A DNA stretch of 45,867 nt. Source: Bifidobacterium platyrrhinorum (GTDB lineage Bacteria > Actinomycetota > Actinomycetes > Actinomycetales > Bifidobacteriaceae). Where the stretch lies: assembly GCF_010667645.1 (NCBI RefSeq), contig NZ_WHZV01000001.1, positions 732,866 to 778,732 of the forward strand, read 5' to 3'. Both the position numbers and the translations under genes were made by a program. Of this stretch, positions 8,378 to 16,665 are shown piece by piece (positions within the stretch are counted from its first letter, which is position 1; every line of letters begins with the position of its first letter). The notes beneath the pieces were generated by a model. It worked only from the letters and a program-made list of their open reading frames with translations, searched no databases and was not told the origin of the DNA.

Positions 8378-8697
8378 GATTATCCCCTCCAATGGTCCGG
8401 TCTCCGGTCGGATTTCGCCGGATCGTGTTTGTCCGTGTACTCCGGTTTCCGGTTATCCTCGGTTTGTTCGGTTTGACTCCGACTGGAGGAGGATTCTCCC
8501 GTGACGGCCCGCGAGCGCCGTTGCGTCGTGTATGGATGTGCTTCCCTACGCGAGCATTGCCTCACAGGTTCGAAGGGTCCCGACGAATCGGTCTCAGCGG
8601 ATGAATCGCTCCCCCAGCCGTGGTCCAGTCTATCGGAGGAAAGGCCCGAACGGAAGAGTGCGGCGAATGGAAAACCATCCGTCGGAACCAGCGGCCT
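8378..8697. other. 320-base gap without a gene; upstream region of the SDR gene
   Basis: No reading frame here has convincing coding character. The SDR-proximal half carries a pair of 13-base direct repeats, listed separately. A GGAGGAGG at about 8486 followed by GTG 8501 opens a plus-strand frame, but it runs into comEC on the opposite strand and its product looks like a shadow. Confidence 0.5.
8396..8453. promoter_or_regulatory. Paired 13-bp direct repeats upstream of the SDR gene
   Basis: TCCGGTCTCCGGT (8396-8408) and TCCGGTTTCCGGT (8441-8453) differ at one base and lie 45 bp apart, 20-75 bases upstream of the SDR start. Each is itself two TCCGGT half-sites. Such spacing and position fit operator sites for a dimeric regulator, but none can be named. 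Confidence 0.35.
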
Positions 8698-10509
8698 TCA
8701 GTTCGGTCCCGGATCCGTGTCCAATTCGGACAGCATGCGGAGGGTGTCCGTCCACCAGATGCGGATACGGTTGCGTGGGTTGCGGGTGAACGGTCGCCCC
8801 GGTAATGCGTGATCGGCCGACGATGGAACAAACCAACGGCGGATCAGCAGGGCCATGGCGATGCCCGCCGCTTCCACTGTGGCGAGCGCCAATGCTCCGG
8901 CCGCGCCTCCGGCCCACGGCATCGTGGCGTGTTCCCTGCCACCCAGCCACATGGCCACCCGTTCCATGACCTGTGTGCCCAGCGACGCCGACCATGCGCA
9001 CCACGAGCCCACGTCCACATTCACCCATGCCACGGCGAGTCCCGCCAATCCGGCCATCGTGGCGAACGCGACGACGGGCGCCACGAGGATGTTCGCAGGA
9101 ACGGACCAGACCGGCAGTCGCGGTTCCATAAGCACCTGGATCGGCAAGGTGGACAGTTGGGCCGCGACGGTCATGGCGAGCGTGTCGGCGAGCATGTCCG
9201 GCAACAGCAACGACATAACGTCGCCCATCGGATGGGACATGAGGATGATGCCGAGCACGGCCGCGCAGGACAGGGCGAAGCCGAAACTCCATGCCATGGA
9301 AGGTTTCACCAGCAGGGTACCGATCGCCGTGCAGCATAGCGCGCTCAACGCCTGCGGCCGTCGACCGAGGAACAATGCGGCGGCAGCCATCCAGCTCATC
9401 ACCAACGCCCTGGTCACGCTGTCTCCCGGCGCCATCATCGCCGCCATCAATGTCATGGTTCCCGCCGTGAGGATCGCCGTCACTTGCCGTGGCAATAGGA
9501 GACGCGCGGCGAATCGGCGTATCAGGTCGGCGACAATGACGAAATGACCGCCGGACACCGCCATGAGGTGCATGATGCCGGCGCGCCGGAACCGTTCCTC
9601 CAATTGGTCGGCATAGGTTCCGTCGACAGGCCGGGACGTGTCCATATGATCCTGGCCGAGGAGTCCCATGGTCAGTCCGGGTACGAGTACGCGTCCCTGA
9701 TCGGACAATCCTTCGGTGGCCGTGAAGAACGATTCCTGGATGCGTTCCCGCCACCGTTCGAACCATGGCCGCTCTTGCAAAGCGGTCAGGCTTCCGCTCC
9801 TTCCATCATCATCGCCGTCGCCGTCATCCAGGGTCAGCCAGAGCGGCGTCGACCCTATTTCGGCCTCGCCTAACGTGCCGGTCATGCGGTAGACGGCGCC
9901 ACGGTGCAGTCGCATGCAATCCGCTCCGGAGGCGAATACCCTCACTTGCGCGTTCGAGCGTGCAAACACTTTGCCGTCGCCTACCGCGGCGAGTTCGGCC
10001 TCCACCTGACAGTCCGCTTCACGCCGTGATGACGCCATGACGGGTTCGACGAGTCGGGCCGCGACGGTCACGCTTCCGGGCCCGTCCCTCGCCCGCACCG
10101 CAGCCGCATCGAACCATTCCCTCGCCTCCGACGCCCATGTGGCGACGGATCCCAGCAGTGCGGCCGCGACACAGACCATGACGACGATTCGTCCGATGCC
10201 GCGGCGTTCGCATATCCCCCCGATGCGCCACGCCAACCCGATTACGATCATCATGATCAACATGGCACCGGACAGGATGACGATTCCCGACGGAACGAAA
10301 ACGTCCCGCCCTTCTGCGGTCACGACGGTGATACGGTTTCCCGTTTCCGCCGTACCCTCACCTGGCACCGGTCGATTCGCCGACGATCGTTCCGCGACGA
10401 CCCTGCCCGACCACCACACGAAGACGCCGTGTACGGCCAGACACGACATCCACAGCACGATGGCCACGGGCAACAGACGACGATCGCGACTCCCCTGTTC
10501 GATGCGCAT
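8698..10509 (-). CDS. comEC: ComEC/Rec2-family DNA-uptake channel protein, without nuclease domain
   Basis: ComEC forms the inner-membrane channel for single-stranded DNA in natural transformation. The protein has hydrophobic segments at the N-terminus, an OB-like soluble region (about residues 140-250), and the Competence domain with the signature MAVSGGHFVIVADLIRR followed by many membrane helices. It is 603 residues and ends soon after the last helix; the C-terminal metallo-beta-lactamase-like domain of full-length ComEC (usually 700-800 residues) is absent. The ATG overlaps the comEA stop as TGATG. The role in actual DNA uptake is inferred from the family and the comEA partner. Confidence 0.88.
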   Translation of the reverse strand: MRIEQGSRDRRLLPVAIVLWMSCLAVHGVFVWWSGRVVAERSSANRPVPGEGTAETGNRITVVTAEGRDVFVPSGIVILSGAMLIMMIVIGLAWRIGGICERRGIGRIVVMVCVAAALLGSVATWASEAREWFDAAAVRARDGPGSVTVAARLVEPVMASSRREADCQVEAELAAVGDGKVFARSNAQVRVFASGADCMRLHRGAVYRMTGTLGEAEIGSTPLWLTLDDGDGDDDGRSGSLTALQERPWFERWRERIQESFFTATEGLSDQGRVLVPGLTMGLLGQDHMDTSRPVDGTYADQLEERFRRAGIMHLMAVSGGHFVIVADLIRRFAARLLLPRQVTAILTAGTMTLMAAMMAPGDSVTRALVMSWMAAAALFLGRRPQALSALCCTAIGTLLVKPSMAWSFGFALSCAAVLGIILMSHPMGDVMSLLLPDMLADTLAMTVAAQLSTLPIQVLMEPRLPVWSVPANILVAPVVAFATMAGLAGLAVAWVNVDVGSWCAWSASLGTQVMERVAMWLGGREHATMPWAGGAAGALALATVEAAGIAMALLIRRWFVPSSADHALPGRPFTRNPRNRIRIWWTDTLRMLSELDTDPGPN

Positions 10510-11276
10510 CAGACCCTCACCTCCGGTCTGATCTTCTCCAGGGTCTTCGCGCCGATGCCGGGAACGTCAAGCAGCTGGTCGACGCTGGTGAACCGTCCTA
10601 TCGCCGCGCGATGGTCGAGTATCCGTTGCGCGATGACCGGCCCGATGCCTTTGATGGCGTCAAGTTGTTCGAGTGTGGCCGTGTTCAGGTCGAGTCGCGT
10701 ATCTGCCGGCTGGGCGGGCGCCTCGGATGCATCGGCGCCAACGGTCTGATCACCGGCATCGTTCGCGGTGCCGGCGGCACCGGATGACCTGTTCCCCGAT
10801 CCGCCACCGTCGACGCCATCGGCGCCGTCGGGTCCGTCACCCGGCGAGACGTCGTCTTCCCCACCTCCGTCCGAACCGGAAACGATGATGCCGGACGTCG
10901 TAGCATCCGTAAGCATCGTGTGGTTCATCGACTGCAGCACCAGCAGCGTGAGGCTTGCGCAGGTGACCATCACCATGAGCAGTATCGCCGCCAACGCATG
11001 TTTCGCTCCGAACCGCAACCGCGGACGGCCGTGACGGGCCCGTGCCGAGAACCGCTCGTCCATGTCCCTGTCACGTACGCCGGACAGCGCCGCCAAGGTG
11101 ACCACCGGCGATGAACCGTCCGGCAACGGAACCGGCGACGACGCGGCGCCGCGCCCCTCGGGCATGGGAATGGGAGGCATGTCCTCCATGCCATGCCCGA
11201 CATACGATTCCGACACGATGGCGGCATCTCTGCCGTCATCGATGATTCTGCGACTTCCACTACGACGAACGCCCAT
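10509..11276 (-). CDS. comEA: ComEA-like helix-hairpin-helix DNA-binding membrane protein
   Basis: ComEA binds incoming double-stranded DNA at the cell surface and hands it to ComEC. The protein has a cytoplasmic N-terminal region, one membrane helix (HALAAILLMVMVTCASLTLL), a Gly/Asp/Ser-rich extracytoplasmic linker, and a C-terminal double HhH domain: LDLNTATLEQLDAIKGIGP, AQRILDHRAAIGRFTSVDQL, VPGIGAKTLEKIRP. The start is uncertain: ATG 11276 and GTG 11285 are both in frame, neither has a strong Shine-Dalgarno, and both lie inside an 11-bp inverted repeat. Its stop overlaps the comEC start, so the pair is coupled. Confidence 0.88.
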   Translation of the reverse strand: MGVRRSGSRRIIDDGRDAAIVSESYVGHGMEDMPPIPMPEGRGAASSPVPLPDGSSPVVTLAALSGVRDRDMDERFSARARHGRPRLRFGAKHALAAILLMVMVTCASLTLLVLQSMNHTMLTDATTSGIIVSGSDGGGEDDVSPGDGPDGADGVDGGGSGNRSSGAAGTANDAGDQTVGADASEAPAQPADTRLDLNTATLEQLDAIKGIGPVIAQRILDHRAAIGRFTSVDQLLDVPGIGAKTLEKIRPEVRV

Positions 11277-11305
11277 GCATCCCACTGTGCGGGGTGCATG
11301 GGCGT
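11269..11305 (-). promoter_or_regulatory. Inverted repeat covering the comEA start
   Basis: ACGCCCATGCA (11269-11279) is the exact reverse complement of TGCATGGGCGT (11295-11305), with a 15-base loop. Both candidate comEA start codons fall inside it, so in the mRNA the hairpin could hide the start region. It may instead be a binding site or chance. Confidence 0.35.
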
Positions 11306-11413
11306 AACGTCCAGTCTCACCGGGGTATGTGTACAGAGCTCCTTCCGAAGTCCTTCACAATTCCCGGAGCGGGCGTCCTGTCATCGGGACACCACAGTGC
11401 AATGCGTCGCCAA

Positions 11414-14356
11414 TCACTCGGCGGGGACGATCGAGACGATCTTCGGGGCCTTGACGATCACCTTGCGCGGTTCCTTGCCGCCGAGACGGGCGGCGACGGC
11501 TTCGAGCGCGAGCTTCTCCAGCTCGGCCGGGTCGATGTCCGGGGAGACCTCGAGCTTGGCGCGCACCTTGCCCTTGATCTGCACGACCGCGGTGACCGTG
11601 TCCTGACCGACGTACTTGTCGTCGGCGACCGGCCACGGCGCGGCGGACAGGGACTCGGCGTGGCCGAGACGCTGCCACATTTCCTCGCAGATGTGCGGGG
11701 CGATCGGCGCGAGCATGAGGATCAGCGGCTCGACGGCGGCGCGCGGCACGGCCTTGAGGGAGGTCAGGTGGTTGTTGAGCACGATGAGCTTGGCGATGGC
11801 CGTGTTCGGACGCATGTTCTCCATCTCCACGGTCACCTCGGCGATCGTGTTGTTGAGGAGCTTCAAGGTCTTCACGTCCGGCGCGTCCTCGCTCACATGC
11901 GCCTCGCCGGTGGTCTCGTCGACCACGTTGCGCCACAGGCGCTGCAGGAAGCGCATGCCGCCGACCACGTTGCGCGTGTTCCACGGGCGGGATTCGTCCA
12001 GCGGGCCCATGCTCATCTCGTACAGGCGGAACGTGTCCGCGCCGTAGTTCTCGTACATGTAGTCCGGGGTGATGATGTTCTTGAGGCTCTTGCCCATCTT
12101 GCCGAACTCGCGGTTCGCGTGCTCGCCGTTCCAGGTGAACGTGGGTTCGCCGTTCTCGTCGGCCGGGCCTTCCACGACCTCGTCGGCCGGCACGTACTGG
12201 CCGCGGTCGTCGGTGTAGGCGTACGCCTGGATCATGCCCTGGTTGAACAGCTTGTGGAACGGTTCGGCCGAATCCACGTAGCCGAGGTCGAAGAGGATCT
12301 TGTGCCAGAAGCGCGAGTACAGCAGGTGGAGCACCGCATGCTCGACGCCGCCGATGTACAGGTCCACGCCGCCTTCGTCGCCCGAGTACTTGTTGTGGTT
12401 CGGTCCCATCCAGTAGTCGAACTCGTCCTTCTCGACCATGTGGGCCGTATCGGTCGGGTCGATGTAGCGCATGTAGTACCAGCAGGAGCCGGCCCAGTTC
12501 GGCATCGTGTTCGTGTCACGGTAGTAGGTCTTCACACCATCGCCCAGATCGAGCTCGACCTTCACCCAGTCCTCGTTGCGGCTCAGCGGCGCCTCGGGGT
12601 TAGATTCGGCGTCCATCGGGTCGAAGGTGCGCGGCTGGTAGTCGGGCACGTCCGGCAGGTTGATGGGCAGCGCGGAATCGGGCAGCAGGTGCGGGGTGCC
12701 GTCCTCGCCGTAGACGATCGGGAACGGCTCGCCCCAATAGCGCTGGCGGGAGAACAGCCAGTCGCGCAGACGGTAGGAGACGGTGCCCTTGCCGACGCCC
12801 GCGGATTCCAGCCACGCGTTCACCTTGGCGATGGCGTCGTCGACGCGCAGTCCGTCGAGCGTCAGTGCATCGCCCTTCGCCTTGGTCGCCTCGACGGAAG
12901 AGTTGATGACGATGCCGTCGTGGGAGACGAACGGCGCCTTACCCTCGTAGTTCGCGAGGTCGTCGCCGGATTCCGGCAGCGGCTTGACGGTGTAGATGAC
13001 CGGCAGGCCGAACTTGACGGCGAAATCGTAGTCGCGCTGGTCGCCGCCCGGCACGGCCATGATCGCGCCGGTGCCGTAGTCCATGAGCACATAGTCGGCG
13101 GTGAACAGCGGCAGCTTCGCGCCGGTGATCGGGTTGACGGCGTACAGGCCGGTGAACAGGCCGGTCTTCTCGCCGGCCTCGTCGACGCGGTCCTTCGCGG
13201 TCTTCGATTCGGCGGCGAGACGGTACGCCTTCACGGCCTCGACCGGGGTGGCGTAGCCGCCCTTCCAATCCTCGGGGGTTTCGGCCGGCCATTCGGCGGG
13301 CACGTCCTCGAGCAGGTGGTGCTCCGGGGAGACGACGGCGAACGTGGTGCCGAACAGGGTGTCCGGACGCGTGGTGTAGATCTCCATGTCGCGCGTGCCG
13401 TTCGGGGTCTCGACCTGGAAGTGCACGGAGGCGCCGTGGCTTTCGCCGATCCAGTTGCGCTGCATGAGCTTGACCTTCTCCGGCCAGTCGATGCCGTCGA
13501 GGTCCTCGATGAGGCGGTGGCCGTACTTGGTGATGCGCATCGACCACTGGCGCAGCTCACGCTGGAAGACCGGGAAGTTGCCGCGCTCGGACTTGCCTTC
13601 GGCGGTGACCTCCTCGTTGGCGAGCACGGTGCCCAGGCCCGGGCACCAGTTCACCGGGGACTTGGAGATGTAGGCGAGGCGGAAGTCGTTGAGGATGTCC
13701 TGCTGCTCGGCCTCGGTGAGGTCGCCCCACGCCTTGCCGTCCGTCTCGTGGCCCGGGATGGCCTTCTCGCCGTTCTCGAACTTGGCGACGAGCTCGGAAA
13801 TCGGGCGGGCGGATCCCTTCGTGCCGGACGGGTTGGTGGCGTCCTCGTCGTACCAGGAGTCGTAGATGCGCGAGAAGATCCACTGGGTCCAGCGCACGTA
13901 GCCGGGGTCGATGGTCGCGAAGGTGCGGCGGTCGTCGAAGCTCAGGCCCATGCGGTGCAGCTGGCGCGACATGTTCGCGATGTTCTGCTCGGTGGTGATG
14001 CGCGGATGCTGACCGGTCTGGACGGCGTACTGCTCGGCGGGCAGGCCGAAGGCGTCGTAGCCCATGGCATGCAGCACGTTCTCGCCCTTCATGCGGTGGT
14101 AGCGGGACACCACGTCGGAGGCGAGGTAGCCGAGCGGGTGGCCCACGTGCAGGCCCTTGCCGGACGGGTAGGGGAACATGTCCATCGCGAAGTAGGAGGG
14201 GCGTCCCTCGGCGTTGCGGCCCTTGCCGTCCTTCAGGTCGCCGGAGACGTTGGCGGCCCAGAAGGTGCCCTCCTCATCCCACTTCTTCTGCCATTTGTTT
14301 TCGATGTCCTGCGCCAGAGCGGCGTTGTAGCGGAACTTCGGTTCGGTCTCACTCAT
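11414..14356 (-). CDS. leuS: Leucyl-tRNA synthetase
   Basis: LeuRS charges tRNA-Leu and edits mischarged products. It is a class I synthetase of 980 residues, somewhat longer than the E. coli enzyme, as usual in actinobacteria. The HIGH-type motif is HVGH (residues 70-73), the KMSKS-type loop is GKMGKSLKN, and the C-terminal anticodon-binding part ends VIVKAPKIVSIVPAE. The start MSETEPKFRY at 14356 is chosen because its N-terminus aligns with the family and the sequence upstream is out of character; the Shine-Dalgarno is weak. It is the last core gene before the BREX locus, which lies on the same strand upstream of it. Confidence 0.96.
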   Translation of the reverse strand: MSETEPKFRYNAALAQDIENKWQKKWDEEGTFWAANVSGDLKDGKGRNAEGRPSYFAMDMFPYPSGKGLHVGHPLGYLASDVVSRYHRMKGENVLHAMGYDAFGLPAEQYAVQTGQHPRITTEQNIANMSRQLHRMGLSFDDRRTFATIDPGYVRWTQWIFSRIYDSWYDEDATNPSGTKGSARPISELVAKFENGEKAIPGHETDGKAWGDLTEAEQQDILNDFRLAYISKSPVNWCPGLGTVLANEEVTAEGKSERGNFPVFQRELRQWSMRITKYGHRLIEDLDGIDWPEKVKLMQRNWIGESHGASVHFQVETPNGTRDMEIYTTRPDTLFGTTFAVVSPEHHLLEDVPAEWPAETPEDWKGGYATPVEAVKAYRLAAESKTAKDRVDEAGEKTGLFTGLYAVNPITGAKLPLFTADYVLMDYGTGAIMAVPGGDQRDYDFAVKFGLPVIYTVKPLPESGDDLANYEGKAPFVSHDGIVINSSVEATKAKGDALTLDGLRVDDAIAKVNAWLESAGVGKGTVSYRLRDWLFSRQRYWGEPFPIVYGEDGTPHLLPDSALPINLPDVPDYQPRTFDPMDAESNPEAPLSRNEDWVKVELDLGDGVKTYYRDTNTMPNWAGSCWYYMRYIDPTDTAHMVEKDEFDYWMGPNHNKYSGDEGGVDLYIGGVEHAVLHLLYSRFWHKILFDLGYVDSAEPFHKLFNQGMIQAYAYTDDRGQYVPADEVVEGPADENGEPTFTWNGEHANREFGKMGKSLKNIITPDYMYENYGADTFRLYEMSMGPLDESRPWNTRNVVGGMRFLQRLWRNVVDETTGEAHVSEDAPDVKTLKLLNNTIAEVTVEMENMRPNTAIAKLIVLNNHLTSLKAVPRAAVEPLILMLAPIAPHICEEMWQRLGHAESLSAAPWPVADDKYVGQDTVTAVVQIKGKVRAKLEVSPDIDPAELEKLALEAVAARLGGKEPRKVIVKAPKIVSIVPAE

Positions 14357-14401
14357 AGAGCACGATGATACACGCGGGGACGCCAATCCTAGGACGTAGG
14401 T

Positions 14402-14435
14402 CGTGTATGGCGGGACAGTACGGCCGCCATACACG
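14402..14435 (-). terminator. Hairpin at the end of the BREX operon
   Basis: CGTGTATGGCGG (14402-14413) and CCGCCATACACG (14424-14435) form a perfect 12-bp stem with a 10-base loop, starting four bases after the brxL stop. It most likely ends the BREX transcript before leuS. No U-tract follows. Confidence 0.6.
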
Positions 14436-14438
14436 CCG

Positions 14439-16637
14439 CTATTCGCCCACGTGACGATAATCGACGCTGAATTCCTTGATTTGACGAAGGTTCTGCCGTC
14501 TCAGCTGCGGATTCAGCCAGTTCTTATCGTCGTACCGCTGGTAGATATCCAATCCTCTGCCGAGGGAGATTCGCCAGCCGGTGTCGGTCACGATGAAACG
14601 GTCGTGCGCCGTCGTGCTGAACTCGTAGGTGAGGATGATGCCCATCGGCCCGAACGTGGTCTTCAACTGGTCGAGGTTGTCGATCTGCTGGTCGATAAGC
14701 TGGTCGTCGGCTTGTCCGACGATCAGATGCACCTGCACTTCGTCGGCCCGGTTCGTGTAGTCGTACACGGTTTCGAGGAATTCGGCGAGATTACGCGCCT
14801 GATATGAGTATCGGATGTACGGGTCCTGGAGCGTGATGCGTTTCGCCCCTGCCACATAGGCTCCGAACAATCTGTTGTAGCTGACTCCGGAACGGCCTTC
14901 CGAAAAGTCGAGGTGCCCGGCCTTCGCCGCCGCGGCGGCCCGTTCGATGCGGGACAAGGCCGGTTTCGCGGATTCCATGGGTTTCGCAGGTTCGGAGGGT
15001 TTCGTGGGCTGTGATGACCCGGAACCGGAGGAGGACCCCGCCGCCGGAACCGGAGGGGCCGGCTGCTTCACCGCATCGTTTCCGACGCTTCCGGCGGAGA
15101 CGCTCCTCCCCCGCCAGTACAGGTCCGGGTAGTCGTCCTCTTCCACCGTGTGTACGGCGATGGGGTCGGGAGAACCGGCGCGCGTGTATGAGAAGTCGAC
15201 TTCGGTCATGGTGGAATCGATGCGGCACAGCTGGTCCTTGACGCGTTTGCGTCCTTCGATGGCGCAGCGCAGCAACGGTTCCATCTCCTCCATCGTCGCT
15301 TCGCCGGACGGGTAGATGAGTTTCATGAGCCCGGAGAACGTCTTGCGCACGCCGTCCTTGTCTCGCGTGGAGAGCGTGGGCGAGAGCGCGAAGTATTTCT
15401 CGTACTTCGACGCGTAGTCCACGTCGCGCAGATTGTGGAGGATCTCGGCGAGATAGTCGACGACGAACCCGTAGCCGCTGGTGAACATCTCGGAACGGAT
15501 CTGTTCGAACTCCCAGCCGGGCACGTAGTAATGGATGCGGTCGAGGAACGCGGGATCGTGGTATTGCTTCGGCAGTTCCTCGAACAGGTCGGTGTTCTTG
15601 AGCATGTACGGCACGTTGTGGGAGGTGTTGCCGATGAACGCCATGGACGCTTCGGCCTGCATGGTGTTGCGGCCGCGTGAGAACGACTTGTTCGCCATGT
15701 AGTTCTTCATGATGTCGACGAGCGCCCGGTCGGCTTTCTTGGTCTTTCCGGCGAATTCGTCGAACGCGACCGTGTCCCAATAGCCAACGAGGCCGATCTG
15801 TCCGCTGGAGTTGTTGACGAACAGTTTCGCCGCGGTCACCTCGCCGCCGGAGATGAGCATGCCGTGCGGTGAGAATTCGGAGTAGATGTGCGATTTGCCG
15901 GTGCCTTTGGGGCCGAGTTCGATGAGGTTGTAGTTGCGTTCGACGAACGGAATCATGCGTACCAGATGGAGGAGTTTGGCGCGTTCGAAGAACAATGCAG
16001 GCTCGAATCCGACCGACTGCATGAGCAGGTCGACCCATTCACCGGCGGTGAACCGCGAGCGCATCGCGAGATAGTTCTCCCGGTCGTCGTGCGACATCTG
16101 CACGGGCATGAGCCGGTGCAGCCTCCACGGAACGTCCTTGGGATCTCCTGAATATGCGTAGACCAGCGTGCACATGCACCAGATGCCGGTGACCAGCAGT
16201 TTCGGGTTCTTCTTGACCGTGGCGGAGTCCACGACCACCCGGCTGATGCCGAGATTTTCGAACGTGGCTTCGTATTGGTCGAGCTTCTCGTTGAGCGTCA
16301 CCTGCACTTTGTCGATGACCTGATACCGACCTTTCTCACGGATCTTCGACTGAATGAGGTTGGCTTCCTCACGGTGCACGTAGTTGTCCGCGAGGATGGC
16401 CCGCACACGCTCCACCCCGGCCCGTACGCTTTCCCAATCGGTGGTGGTCACGTATTTGCCAAGCAGGTATTCGAGCACGTACGAGGGTACGAGCGCGTTG
16501 CCTTTGACTTTGCCGACCAGATCCTTGCGCACCGTGTAGCCGGAGAATTCACCGGTCACTTTGCGATCGAGGTCGTTCATCGCCGGAACGTCGTCCGGTC
16601 CGGTCACTGTCGTGTCGGTCTGCTCGTTGTCTGCCAT
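14439..16637 (-). CDS. brxL: BREX system Lon-like ATPase BrxL with a MITD1-like C-terminal domain
   Basis: BrxL is the AAA+ ring ATPase at the downstream end of type 1 BREX loci, required for phage exclusion. The N-terminal two thirds match the family: start motif NDLDRKVTGEFSGYTVRKDL, Walker A GPKGTGKS (242-249), Walker B TVAFDEF (289-294), then NTMQAEASMAFIGNTSHN and a sensor region. A Pro/Ser/Gly-rich linker (about 520-560) leads to a C-terminal block (about 575-732) with HDRFI...GWRISLGRGLD, which resembles the phospholipase-D-like C-terminal domain of MITD1. I see no Lon-type Ser-Lys protease motif. It begins 28 bases after the pglZ stop. Confidence 0.9.
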   Translation of the reverse strand: MADNEQTDTTVTGPDDVPAMNDLDRKVTGEFSGYTVRKDLVGKVKGNALVPSYVLEYLLGKYVTTTDWESVRAGVERVRAILADNYVHREEANLIQSKIREKGRYQVIDKVQVTLNEKLDQYEATFENLGISRVVVDSATVKKNPKLLVTGIWCMCTLVYAYSGDPKDVPWRLHRLMPVQMSHDDRENYLAMRSRFTAGEWVDLLMQSVGFEPALFFERAKLLHLVRMIPFVERNYNLIELGPKGTGKSHIYSEFSPHGMLISGGEVTAAKLFVNNSSGQIGLVGYWDTVAFDEFAGKTKKADRALVDIMKNYMANKSFSRGRNTMQAEASMAFIGNTSHNVPYMLKNTDLFEELPKQYHDPAFLDRIHYYVPGWEFEQIRSEMFTSGYGFVVDYLAEILHNLRDVDYASKYEKYFALSPTLSTRDKDGVRKTFSGLMKLIYPSGEATMEEMEPLLRCAIEGRKRVKDQLCRIDSTMTEVDFSYTRAGSPDPIAVHTVEEDDYPDLYWRGRSVSAGSVGNDAVKQPAPPVPAAGSSSGSGSSQPTKPSEPAKPMESAKPALSRIERAAAAAKAGHLDFSEGRSGVSYNRLFGAYVAGAKRITLQDPYIRYSYQARNLAEFLETVYDYTNRADEVQVHLIVGQADDQLIDQQIDNLDQLKTTFGPMGIILTYEFSTTAHDRFIVTDTGWRISLGRGLDIYQRYDDKNWLNPQLRRQNLRQIKEFSVDYRHVGE

Positions 16638-16665
16638 AGTCCCACCTTACGCGTGATGATCCGTT

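Noticed and set aside
8530..8590. tRNA-like GGTTCGAAGGGTCC in the gap before comEC
   Set aside because: The flanking bases do not pair into a T-stem, and no acceptor, D or anticodon arms could be fitted.
11294..14368. Very long plus-strand open frame opposite leuS
   Set aside because: It is the mirror of a GC-rich coding sequence; its translation is His/Val/Arg-rich and lacks any domain, while leuS on the other strand is unmistakable.
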